Part shown: positions 53,098-64,000 of the stretch, piece by piece
How positions within the stretch are numbered: the stretch's first letter is position 1
Layout: each line of letters begins with the position of its first letter
NCBI GenBank assembly: GCA_951812945.1
Contig: CATOTB010000004.1
Span: 51,278-115,277 of the forward strand
From: Candidatus Dadabacteria bacterium
GTDB taxonomy: Bacteria > Desulfobacterota_D > UBA1144 > Nemesobacterales > Nemesobacteraceae
Direction of reading: 5' to 3'
DNA: 64,000 nt
Program-made: the position numbers and the translations under genes
The notes under the pieces: model-generated
What the model was told of the DNA's origin: nothing
The model's input: the letters and a program-made list of their open reading frames with translations, nothing else
Databases searched by the model: none

Positions 53098-54048
53098 TCA
53101 CTCGATTCCCGAGAAGATTCTTTCCCACCTGACCTTGTTTGCCAGACCCGGGTTAGACAGGTTCCACGACCAATGAATCATAAACGCCTTGCCGTAAACA
53201 TTTTCCACCGGAACAAACCCCCAGAACCTGCTGTCGTAGCTGTTGTCCCTGTTGTCACCCATAACAAAAACCCTGCCTTTGGGAACAACAAGAGGGAAAC
53301 TCATTTTTCCGCTCGTCGTGGAACTGTTCCCCTTTTTATATATAACGCTAAAATCTTTCCCTGAAAGCGACTGCTCGTATCTGTCGGCAACGGAAAAGAA
53401 TTTCTGGTCCGGGTACTCGTAATTCCCCGCGTAGACCTGAGCTACGGCTCTGCCGTTTATCAGAACGTCCCTGCCGCTTATGTCTATCTCGTCCCCCGCT
53501 ATGCCCACGGTTCTCTTTACGTAGAAAGCCCCTTTGCCCGGCATGGGAAAACCCGTTGCATTGTCTTCGCCGAGTTTGAAAACCACGATGTCACCGCGGT
53601 CGATCTTGGAGAAGGGGAAGAATATATTGTCCGTAAGAGGAATCCTGGTTCCGTAGACGAACTTGTTTATCAGGATATGATCACCCACAAGAAGCGTCGG
53701 AAGCATGGAACCCGAAGGAATCTTGAAAGGCTGAAACACGAAGGCTCTTATGGCCAGAGCGAGCGCCACGGCTATCACTATGGCTTCTACGTTCTGGCGC
53801 ACGGGGGATTTGCCGTAGGATCTCAGATTGTCGTCGAAAAAAATCTTAAGGGCCTTTCTCGACGTTCTTATTTCGTGCAGGGAGCCAAGTTTAATCGCCT
53901 CTTCACACGCAAGTATCCTTACTTCGGCCTGCTCAGCTTCCCGTGGAGCGAGAAATCTCCCTTTTTTCCTTATGATCCACTTTACAGTACGTATAAGCCT
54001 CTTTGAATTTCTTATGGCAAGCTTTTTTCTGATCCAGGTTACGATCAT
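53098..54048 (-). CDS. lepB: Signal peptidase I
   Basis: 316 residues. Catalytic Ser in KIPSGSMLPTL (about residue 116), catalytic Lys in FYVKRTVGIAGDEI, and the box E motif VFVMGDNRDNSYDSRFWG. The membrane anchor (AIVIAVALALAIRAFVF) is preceded by about 85 residues of basic/helical sequence, longer than in most LepB proteins. It cleaves signal peptides on the periplasmic side. It starts 34 nt after the RelA/SpoT gene. Confidence 0.93.
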   Translation of the reverse strand: MIVTWIRKKLAIRNSKRLIRTVKWIIRKKGRFLAPREAEQAEVRILACEEAIKLGSLHEIRTSRKALKIFFDDNLRSYGKSPVRQNVEAIVIAVALALAIRAFVFQPFKIPSGSMLPTLLVGDHILINKFVYGTRIPLTDNIFFPFSKIDRGDIVVFKLGEDNATGFPMPGKGAFYVKRTVGIAGDEIDISGRDVLINGRAVAQVYAGNYEYPDQKFFSVADRYEQSLSGKDFSVIYKKGNSSTTSGKMSFPLVVPKGRVFVMGDNRDNSYDSRFWGFVPVENVYGKAFMIHWSWNLSNPGLANKVRWERIFSGIE

Positions 54049-54082
54049 GGTTAAAATGTCCGAAACGTACGCAAGCGCCGTT

Positions 54083-56267
54083 TCAGTTCACGTCATTGGG
54101 TCGCGGGTGCGGGGTTTCAGTTAATCTCTCAACCGAGATAACTCCCCCAAGATTCTTAAGCGATTCAATGAGTTTTTCAAGTTGCGTGATATTTTCCACC
54201 GCCACATCGAATCTCGCATCTCCCTGTCCAACTTTATCTTCGCTTATATCGGCCCTGACGATGTCAACATTCAGACCCGAAACCGTACTTGTAAGTTCAG
54301 AGAGTATACCTTTTCTGTTTTCACACCTCACCGAAAGACCGATTGGTATCCGCCCCGAATACTCGTCGTTCCAGGCAACATCTATTCTCCTTTCAGGAGC
54401 GACTTCAAGCAGTTTGGGGCAATTGTAAACATGCACGGTTATACCTCTGCCTCTGGTTATGAAACCTATGATCTTTTCCCCGGGAACCGGGTTGCAGCAC
54501 TTGCCGAACTTTATAAGTATGTTGTCATATCTTTTAACGAGCACCGCGTCTTTGTACTCGTCCTTGGAAATTCTGTTTATGATACTTTTTATCCTTTCGC
54601 TTTTCTCGGCGCCGTCGGCGAATTTCCTGGGATGCATTACCTTGAGAAGATCATTCACCGCGGCGTTGCCGAATCCGACCGCCCTGTAAAAATCCTTTAT
54701 TCCAGAGAACTGAAGTTTCTCAAGCGGCTCATCAAGCTTTTTCTTCTCCAGCATCCTGCGCAGGTTGAGTCCTTTCGCCGCGAATTTCCTGTGGGTTATT
54801 GTCTCTCCAATCTGCTCGGCCCTGCGGTTTTCCTCCTGTCTAAGCCAGCTCCTTATCCTGTTCTTGGCCTTCGAGGTAACGACAAAATCAAGCCACTGCC
54901 TGTTGGGAGTCCTGTTCTTGGAAGTTACGACTTCCACAATGTCTCCCGTTTTAAGCTTGTAGTCGAGCGGAACGAGTTTGCGGTTAACAAAGGCCTGCGA
55001 GCAGTGATTCCCTATATCGGTGTGAATTGAATAGGCAAAGTCGACCGGAGTCGCTCCCACGGGAAACCTCGATGAGATCCGCGTTAGGGTATAGACGTAT
55101 ACGACATCCCAGTATGAGTTCTCCCTTTATGGCCTCTATGTACTCCGTTGAGTCTTTTATATCCTTTAGCTCAACGAGATGGCGGAGGTTTGAGTAGATT
55201 TTTTCGTCTCCGTTTTTCTACAGAATCCCCCTCCTTGTACCTCCAGTGAGCGGCAACCCCGTATTCCGCAATTCGATGCATCTGTTCCGTTCGTATCTGG
55301 ATCTCCATCTGTTCTCCGAACGGCCCTATTACGGCCGTATGAATGGACTGGTAATTATTGGCCTTCGGAAGGGCTATGTAGTCTTTTATTCTTCCCGGAA
55401 TCGGTTTCCACAGGGAATGCACCGCTCCCAGAACCTGGTAGCATTCGTTTTCGCTCGCGGTAACAATCCGAAAACCCAGTATATCGTAAATATTGCGCAG
55501 GCTTATGTTCCCTTTCTTCATCTTGCTGTAGATGCCGTATAGATGCTTGAATCTCCACGAAACGTCACCACGAATTCCGAATTCCTTCATCTTGGCGTTG
55601 ATAAGCGAAACGATTTCGTTGGTGTATTTTTCCCAATCTTTTTTCTTCGAGGACACGGTTTGGCGAATACGCTCGTATTCGCCCGGCTCGGAAAACTTAA
55701 ACGCCAAGTCTTCAAGCTCAACAGATATCCAGTTCATCCCGAGGCGGTGGGCAAGCGGCGCGTAAATTTCCATCGTCTCACCGGCGATTCTTTTGCGTCT
55801 CTCTTCAGGCAAATACTCAAGAGTTCTCATGTTGTGCAGCCTGTCGGCAAGTTTTATCAGTACAACCCTTATGTCCTTCGCCGTGGCGAGTATAAGCTTG
55901 CGGAAGCTTTCAGCCTGTTTTTCCACGTCGGAAAACATGGGGGAAGACGGCTTATTTTCGTGGTGGCGTCGACAAGAAAAGCTATCTCCTCTCCGAAAAG
56001 CCGCTCGATTTCCTCGCGGGTCGCAAGAGTGTCCTCTATTGTGTCGTGAAGAAGTCCCGTGACTATGGAGGGAACGTCAAGTTTCAAGTCCGCAAGTACA
56101 GAGGAAACCTCAAGGGGATGACTCAGGTAAGGCTCTCCAGAGATTCTTTTCTGACCGGAGTGGACCTTGGCCGAATAGACGTAGGCCTTCTTTATGAAGT
56201 CAAGATCTTCGTTCGCTATATCTGAGTAGGAAGCAACCTTATCAATTATGTCGTTTAACCTGATCAC
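54083..56267 (-). CDS. spoT: RelA/SpoT bifunctional (p)ppGpp synthetase/hydrolase (frameshifted)
   Basis: About 728 codons in three frames. The hydrolase HD domain is intact (AKVHSGQKRISGEPYLSHP, GLLHDTIEDT). Next comes the synthetase domain (DILGFRIVT, YIALPKANNYQSIHTAV, EIQIRTEQMHRIAEYGVAAHW), then TGS (VDFAYSIHTDIGNHC) and a C-terminal ACT domain. Frame breaks lie near 55.90-55.94 kb (after TTKIS) and between about 55.06 and 55.21 kb, in the linker and early TGS. Both halves are conserved, so one functional Rel-type protein with consensus errors is likely. A single bifunctional enzyme fits a lineage with one Rel gene. Confidence 0.9.
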
Positions 56268-56282
56268 AGCAGCGCGAACACC

Positions 56283-56942
56283 TCACTCGAGCCCGAATTT
56301 TCTGAGAAAAGCGGGGCCGTATACATTCTCCGTCCTCGCGTCCCGGGTTGCGGCAAGCATACGCTCGTGGGAGTCCTCTCCATTGCCCTTTCTTTGCGAA
56401 AGAATAACAGCTTCAATTCTCCCTGCCGCAACATCCGCCTCATCATTAATTATAATATAATCATAGCACTTAGAGCAGGCCACTTCCTCCCTGACGATCC
56501 CGAGACGAATGGAAATATCTCTGTCCTGTTCCGATTTTCTGTCCCTGAGCCTTTGCTCAAGAATCTCAATAGACGGCGGAACGACGAATATGAAGACCGC
56601 ATCGTCAAACACCCCCCTTAACCTTTTTGCTCCCTGGACATCTATGTCCAGAATGACATCAACACCAGCTTCAATCCATTTTTCGATATCAGCTCTCGGC
56701 GTACCGTAAAAGTTTCCGTGCACCTCGGCCCACTCGGCAAAGAAATCCCGCTCGATCATATCCTGGAATTCTTCTCTGGAAACAAACTCGTAGTGCTCTC
56801 CGCGGATCTCTCCCGCGCGCATCGATCTTGTTGTGTAGGAAATGGAGAAACGGAGGTTTTCCGCGTTCGACAGAACACGGGTGACAAGTGTTGTTTTCCC
56901 GCTTCCCGACGGACCTGAGATCACAAACAGCTTTCCACTCAT
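56283..56942 (-). CDS. gmk: Guanylate kinase
   Basis: 219 residues: P-loop ISGPSGSGKTTLV (about residue 8), GMP site (SYTTRSMRAGEIRGEHYEFV) and DIDVQGAKRLR. It phosphorylates GMP to GDP, feeding GTP and (p)ppGpp, whose enzyme is encoded 15 nt downstream. A C-terminal extension of about 15 residues beyond the usual 205 shows no motif. The -10 box lies only 8 nt before the ATG. Confidence 0.95.
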   Translation of the reverse strand: MSGKLFVISGPSGSGKTTLVTRVLSNAENLRFSISYTTRSMRAGEIRGEHYEFVSREEFQDMIERDFFAEWAEVHGNFYGTPRADIEKWIEAGVDVILDIDVQGAKRLRGVFDDAVFIFVVPPSIEILEQRLRDRKSEQDRDISIRLGIVREEVACSKCYDYIIINDEADVAAGRIEAVILSQRKGNGEDSHERMLAATRDARTENVYGPAFLRKFGLE

Positions 56943-56950
56943 GATATCAG

Positions 56951-56956
56951 ATTATA
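56951..56956 (-). promoter_or_regulatory. gmk: -10 box of gmk, likely leaderless transcript
   Basis: A perfect TATAAT on the minus strand ends 8 nt before the gmk ATG (56942), leaving no space for a Shine-Dalgarno. No good -35 hexamer is seen; TTTAAT lies 17 nt upstream. It follows directly after the katG terminator. Confidence 0.45.
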
Positions 56957-56961
56957 AACGC

Positions 56962-56986
56962 AAAAACGCCGATATTAAAACGGCGC
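56962..56986 (-). terminator. Intrinsic terminator of katG
   Basis: On the minus strand GCGCCG, a 9-nt loop (TTTTAATAT), CGGCG and TTTTT form a GC-rich hairpin with a U-tract, about 40 nt past the katG stop. A perfect CTGATTC/GAATCAG palindrome lies at the katG stop itself. Confidence 0.6.
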
Positions 56987-57025
56987 TTGTTGCCCCGCAA
57001 CTTATGGTTTTTCGCTGATTCGGAA

Positions 57026-60124
<3,099 letters not shown>

Positions 60125-63100
60125 TTAAAGCCGCAACAGTTTCCTCCCCGGAATCAGCAGCATCACGGATATGGTAAAGAGAAGGTTAAACACGGCTCCC
60201 TGCCACCGGACCGTCCCTTCCCCGTTCACTGCGGCAACAGCGCACCCTCTTCCCGTTTCCTCCACGAAAACCCCAACCAGGGAAACTGCGCCCGTCTCTG
60301 CGCAGACAACCTCCTCTCCGTTAACCGTCTGCGGCTGTGACTCAAGAAGCTCCCACTCCTCTGACGCTTCGCTGTAGCGGTAAATATCTCCTCCGGCAGA
60401 CGGCAGACACACCCCCACGGTCTCTTCTTCCTCAAGCGTGACTCCCACCAGGTCTATTTCCGCCGTAAGACCCCCAAGACGAAATCCCGAAGGGGGGCCC
60501 TGCGGAGGAGAACCTTCGGAAAGCTCGAAGGAGACCCCCCGGACGCGGTCAAGGACGCTTCGGGGTACGATCACTGCCGGATCGCCGGACGACATATCCA
60601 CATCCCCGGTAACGGAAAGATTGATTGTCCTTTCCCCGTAAACTATGTTTCCTCCTGCTCCAAACGGAGTGAGAGGAAAACCGCTCCCCGTTTCTCCACC
60701 GTGAACAACCCCTTCCGCGGACTCAATGACGGGGATGAAAACCCCGAACAGGGAAACCGCGTTGGTCTCCCCGCAAAGAAGATCATCGTCGTTAACCGTC
60801 TGCAACTGCTGTGACTCAAGAAGCTTCCACTCCCCTGACGCTTCGTCGTAACGGTGAATATACGATTCCCCTTTAACCTCGGCCGGAGGCAGACACACCG
60901 TCACGGCCTCTCCCGGTCGAAGCGTGACTCCCACCAGGTCTATTTCCGCCGTAAGACCCCCAAGACGAAATCCCGAAGGGGGGCCCTGCGGAGGAGAACC
61001 TTCGGAAAGCTCGAAGGAGACCCCCCGGACGCGGTCAAGGACGCTTCGGGGTACGATCACTGCCGGATCGCCGGACGACATATCCACATCCCCGGTAACG
61101 GAAAGATTGATTGTCCTTTCCCCGTAAACTATGTTTCCTCCTGCTCCAAACGGAGTGAGAGGAAAACCGCTCCCCGTTTCTCCACCGTGAACAACCCCTT
61201 CCGCGGACTCAATGACGGGGATGAAAACCCCGAACAGGGAAACCGCGTTGGTCTCCCCGCAAAGAAGATCATCGTCGTTAACCGTCTGCAACTGCTGTGA
61301 CTCAAGAAGCTTCCACTCCCCTGACGCTTCGTCGTAGTGGTGAATATACGATTCCCCTTTAACCTCGGCCGGAGGCAGACACACCGTCACGGCCTCTCCC
61401 GGTCGAAGCGTGACTCCCACCAGGTCTATTTCCGCCGTAAGACCCCCAAGACGGAACCCGGAAGGAGAATCCTCTTGAGAACCTTCGGAAAGATGGAAGG
61501 TTATTTTCTGGTTTGTTCTATAAACGCGGTCAAGGACGCTTCGGGGTATGATGACTGCCGGATCGCCGGACGACAGACCCGGATCCCGGGTAACGGAAAA
61601 ATTGATTGCCCTCCGCCTGTAATCGAAGCTCCCTTCTTCTTCACGGGGAGTGATAGGAAAACCGCTCTCCGTTTCTCCGCTGACCTGAACCCCTTCCTCG
61701 TTGTTAATGACAGGATCCGGGAGAGGAGGCGGGGGACATCCCCTCAGTAAGGTAACCCCCTCAGGAAGCTCTGAAGGGGCGAATGTGGATAGGTTTGTGC
61801 AGCGTATATCCAGTAATGTAAGCTCTATATCCTTAAGACGCAGGGGAAGCGTTCCTCTCAACGGGCGATTGTAGGAGAGATTAAGGCTCTCAAGACCTCC
61901 CATAACTTCAAACGCGTCCGTGATTTCCCCGGTCAGTCCGTTGCCGCGAAGATTCAGACCCGACACTCGACCATCGTCATTGGTCATGACTCCGTACCAG
62001 GAAGAAAATGAGAACGGATCCGTTGAATCTAACCAGCCCCCTTTGTTCCTCCAGTTCGCACCGTTGTTGCTTTCGTAAAGACTGCGCAGAGCGGCCCGGT
62101 CAACTCTCCAGCCAAGTTCGTCGGAGATGGTATCCCATGTCAACTGCTGCGAATTGCCCCAGAAGCCAAGCTCTTCAAGGATGGGCAGGTTGCCGAGTTG
62201 CGCGGGAATCTCTCCGCTTAACCGGTTGTTGTCAAGATGAAGCCAAATCAAGTTGGTCAGGTCGCCTAGTTCCGTGGGAATCTCTCCGCTTAGCTGGTTG
62301 TTGTTAAGAAAAAGCAAAACCAAGCTGTTCCTCAGGTTGCCGAGGTCTGCGGGAATAGTCCCGCTTAACTGGTTGTCGTTAAGATACAGGCGCTGCAATC
62401 TGGTCAGGCTGCCGAGTTGCGTGGGAATAGTCCCGCTTAGCTGGTTCACCTGAAGATGGAGTTCTGCCAATCTGGTCAGGCTGCCGAGTTGCGTGGGAAT
62501 CGCTCCGCTTAACTGGTTGTTGTTAAGAAAAAGCCAAGTCAAGCTGCTCCTCAGGTTGCCGAGGTCTGCGGGAATAGTCCCGCTTAACTGGTTATTGCCA
62601 AGATGAAGCCATCGCAAGTTGGTCAGGTTGCCGAGTTGCGTGGGAATCTCTCCGCTTAACTGGTTTCCGTCAAGAAAAAACCACAACAAGTTGGTCAGGT
62701 TGCCGAGTTCCTCGGGAATAGTCCCGCTTAGCTTGTTATTCTGAAGCTGGAGGTACTGCAGGTTGGTCAGGCTGCCGAGTTGCGTGGGAATAGTCCCGCT
62801 TAGCTGGTTCGCGTAAAGATGAAGATGAGTCAAGCTGGTCAGGTTGCCGAGTTGCGTGGGAATAGTCCCCCTTAGCTGGTTCTTAGAAAGTTGGAGGCTC
62901 TGCAAGCTGTTCCTCAGGTTGGCGAGTTCCGGGGGAATCTCTCCGCTTAACTGGTTGTTGTTAAGTTGCAGGTGAGTCAAGTTGGTCAGGCTGGCGAGTT
63001 CCGTGGGAATAGTCCCGCTTAGCTGGTTCGCGTAAAGCCGGAGGCTTGTCAGGCCGGTCAGGTTGCCGAGTTCCGGGGGAATAGTCCCGCTTAGCTGGTT

Positions 63101-63537
63101 CGCGTAAAGCCAGAGGCTTGTCAGGCCGGTCAGGTTGCCGAGTTCCGGGGGAATAGTCCCGCTTAGCTGGTTCAGCTGAAGATGGAGTTTTGTCAGTTTG
63201 GTCAGGTTGCCGAGTTCTGCGGGAATAGTCCCGCTTAAGTTATTGTACCCGAGAATAAGCTGAGTGACTCGGGGGGGATTATCCGAAGTCGCCGTAACCC
63301 CATGCCAATCATTAAGCGTAGCGCTTCCCCAGAGTTCAGTGCCGCTGGTAGTGTTTTTCCAATTATTGCCGTCTGTGGCACAGTAAAACAGTCTAAGTAT
63401 ATCCTCGTCCGTCGGCGAATCGGGCACTGGGTGTGGACAGGCCACCTGTGCATTTGCGTTTACCCCCCCCCCAAAATACAGAATGCCAGGGCGAAGCACA
63501 CAAGAGCACACCTAAGAGCGGAGAGAGCGGAACTCAT
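60125..63537 (-). CDS. Secreted leucine-rich-repeat protein with triplicated domain and CTERM-like tail (frameshift at a G10 tract)
   Basis: With one base added in the G10 tract (63463-63472) the gene encodes about 1137 residues. Start ATG 63537 has AAGGAGG upstream. Order: signal peptide (about 1-30, cut after ANA); an LRR-capping segment (TDEDILRLFYCATDGNNW); 15 plant-type LRRs of 24-25 residues (91-453, consensus NQLSGTIPxxLGNLT); a second cap with two diverged LRRs (about 465-560); three copies of a roughly 162-residue domain rich in beta pattern (SGDPAVIVPRSVLDRV, SGFRLGGLTAEIDLVGV); and a tail GRGCAVA, a hydrophobic helix, then GRKLLRL. As written, the signal peptide and body are in different frames; the body alone is open from 63511. 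Likely cell-surface, perhaps adhesion or host interaction; function unknown. Confidence 0.8.
60435..61406 (-). repeat. Two tandem 486-bp near-identical direct repeats inside the LRR gene
   Basis: The segment 60435-60920 recurs at 60921-61406 with an exact 486-bp offset; by eye I saw only a two-base difference (around 60848/61334). It equals 162 codons, so the duplication is in frame. A third, older copy begins at 61407 and diverges after about 45 bp. High identity indicates a recent duplication or ongoing homogenisation. Confidence 0.9.
62180..63268 (-). repeat. Array of 15 LRR-coding repeats (72-75 bp units)
   Basis: Fifteen consecutive units encode LxxLxLxxNxLSGxIPxxLGNLTx. Twelve are 24 residues and three (units 5, 10, 13) are 25 with an extra Ser. 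Units 3 and 4 are nearly identical in DNA over most of their length, implying expansion by unequal recombination. Confidence 0.9.
63463..63472. repeat. C10 (coding-strand G10) tract in the LRR signal peptide
   Basis: Ten G on the coding strand fall between the hydrophobic core and the ANAQ cleavage region. With 11 G the signal peptide and body are one frame; with 10, as here, they are not. Confidence 0.85.
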
Positions 63538-63680
63538 CTTCCTTCCCTCCTTAAAAAAGTTATGCCGTAAGAATGCTTTAGAGAGAAAAAACGGGGGGGG
63601 GTAGAGAGGATTTTACAGTCTTTTATGAACAACTGTTTTATCTCCCTCGGGCTGTCCGATAACGATTTTGAATCCGTCAT
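63534..63680 (-). CDS. 48-codon ORF overlapping the LRR start (possible leader peptide)
   Basis: It begins MTDSKSLSDSPREIKQLF and ends LRREGR. An AAAGGAGG site stands 11 nt before its ATG, and its TGA overlaps the LRR ATG as ATGA, a translational-coupling arrangement. It contains a C9 tract coding Pro residues, so slippage there would move its stop away from the LRR start. It shows no similarity I recognise. Candidates are a regulatory leader peptide, the remnant of an earlier gene, or chance. Confidence 0.4.
   Translation of the reverse strand: MTDSKSLSDSPREIKQLFIKDCKILSTPPRFFSLKHSYGITFLRREGR
63593..63601. repeat. G9 (coding-strand C9) tract upstream of the LRR gene
   Basis: Nine C on the minus strand, 56 nt before the LRR ATG and inside the 48-codon ORF. 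Confidence 0.85.
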
Positions 63681-63705
63681 GTTTCGATTATCCTCCTTTT
63701 GAAAA

Positions 63706-63722
63706 TCTGGTCTGAAGCCAGA
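63706..63722 (-). terminator. Weak hairpin before the LRR leader, possible attenuator
   Basis: On the minus strand TCTGG, a 7-nt loop and CCAGA are followed by TTTTC, just before the AAAGGAGG of the 48-codon ORF. The five-pair stem is weak. It could end the upstream HAD transcript or attenuate the LRR transcript. Confidence 0.3.
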
Positions 63723-63823
63723 ACCGACCGGTTTGCAGCTACCAACCAGTAAGTACTATTGATATGTAACACGAGATTACCGGCAACGCAAGTTGGTGTA
63801 TCGATATTAAAACAGGCCGCTGC

Positions 63824-64000
63824 TTAGAACATATTGAACGCTTCGGGGAAATCGTCGATGATCTCAGAGAAGCTTTCCGTAACCCGGTCGGCAAGCGCAA
63901 GTTCGTCGCCGGAACATGAGTTGGTAATCCCAACGCATCTCATCCCGGCCCTTTTGGCCGCCAGAACGCCGTGGGGAGAATCCTCAAACACAACACACTG
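63824..64000 (-). CDS. HAD-superfamily phosphatase, C-terminal 58 residues (5' end outside window)
   Basis: The frame enters from the window edge with VFEDSPHGVLAAKRAGMRCVGI, the HAD motif IV region of beta-phosphoglucomutase-like phosphatases (acidic pair in FEDS, then G...A..AGM). It ends NMF and TAA at 63824-63826. Substrate cannot be inferred. It is upstream of and on the same strand as the LRR gene, 143 nt from the 48-codon ORF. Confidence 0.75.
   Translation of the reverse strand, partial: QCVVFEDSPHGVLAAKRAGMRCVGITNSCSGDELALADRVTESFSEIIDDFPEAFNMF

Noticed and set aside
60435..61406. 486-bp direct repeats as a mobile element
   Set aside because: They have no terminal inverted repeats or transposase and lie in frame within one gene.
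62180..63268. Regular 72-bp repeats resembling a satellite or CRISPR-like array
   Set aside because: The period equals 24 codons, there are no constant repeats with unique spacers, and the frame stays open as LRRs.

Overview
The window is a mid-GC bacterial chromosome segment, densely packed with housekeeping genes. The cell was Gram-negative and outer-membraned: it has BamA, a Skp/OmpH chaperone, LolC/LolD, FabZ, SecE/SecG and signal peptidase I. Gene content and order (tRNA-tuf-secE-nusG-rplKAJL-rpoBC; lysS-lolC-lolD-bamA-skp-fabZ; pyrR-pyrB-pyrC; hrcA-grpE-dnaJ) resemble a deltaproteobacterial-grade or candidate-phylum lineage such as Dadabacteria. That placement is inference with low confidence. 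There is no rRNA operon, CRISPR array or intact insertion sequence.

Layout. 1-7174 (minus strand) reads metH, an HU/IHF protein, def, an aspartate-type aminotransferase, tpiA and secG; the part below about 2.6 kb is riddled with frameshifts. 7256-12611 holds gloB, threonine synthase with a MoaD-like sulfur carrier (plus strand), and hrcA-grpE-dnaJ without dnaK. 12838-17442 (mostly plus) has lpdA-lipB, a TPR protein, a half-size EamA transporter, a lone receiver domain and ilvE. 17478-19717 (minus) has a GST and leucyl aminopeptidase. 19886-27487 is a tight plus-strand operon: PepT-like peptidase, CbiX, HAD phosphatase, acyl-CoA ligase, purL, purF. 27521-43394 (minus) is the transcription/translation superoperon: tRNA-Thr, Tyr, Gly, Thr, tuf, tRNA-Trp, secE, nusG, rplK, rplA, rplJ, rplL, rpoB, rpoC, valS. 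43444-50179 is envelope biogenesis plus lysS. 50225-52964 is pyrimidine synthesis. 53098-56942 is lepB, a RelA/SpoT protein and gmk. 57026-59233 is katG. After a gene-poor, degraded 0.9-kb stretch comes a 1137-residue secreted leucine-rich-repeat protein and the end of a HAD gene.

The most unusual locus is the LRR protein (60125-63537). It has 15 plant-type LRRs, three copies of a 162-residue domain (two almost identical in DNA), and a C-terminal Cys/transmembrane/basic tail like a CTERM sorting signal. Its signal peptide is one base out of frame with the body at a C10/G10 tract. A 48-codon ORF with a Shine-Dalgarno, containing a second C9 tract, overlaps its start codon by ATGA. This looks like a phase-variable surface protein, but homopolymer error is a serious rival explanation: single-base indels also interrupt metH, rpoB, rpoC, the RelA/SpoT gene, def, katG, tpiA and the aminotransferase, several of them essential. 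Most of those breaks should be read as consensus errors. A second theme is promoters whose -10 box lies only 8-10 nt from the ATG (hrcA, lpdA, gmk), suggesting leaderless mRNAs.
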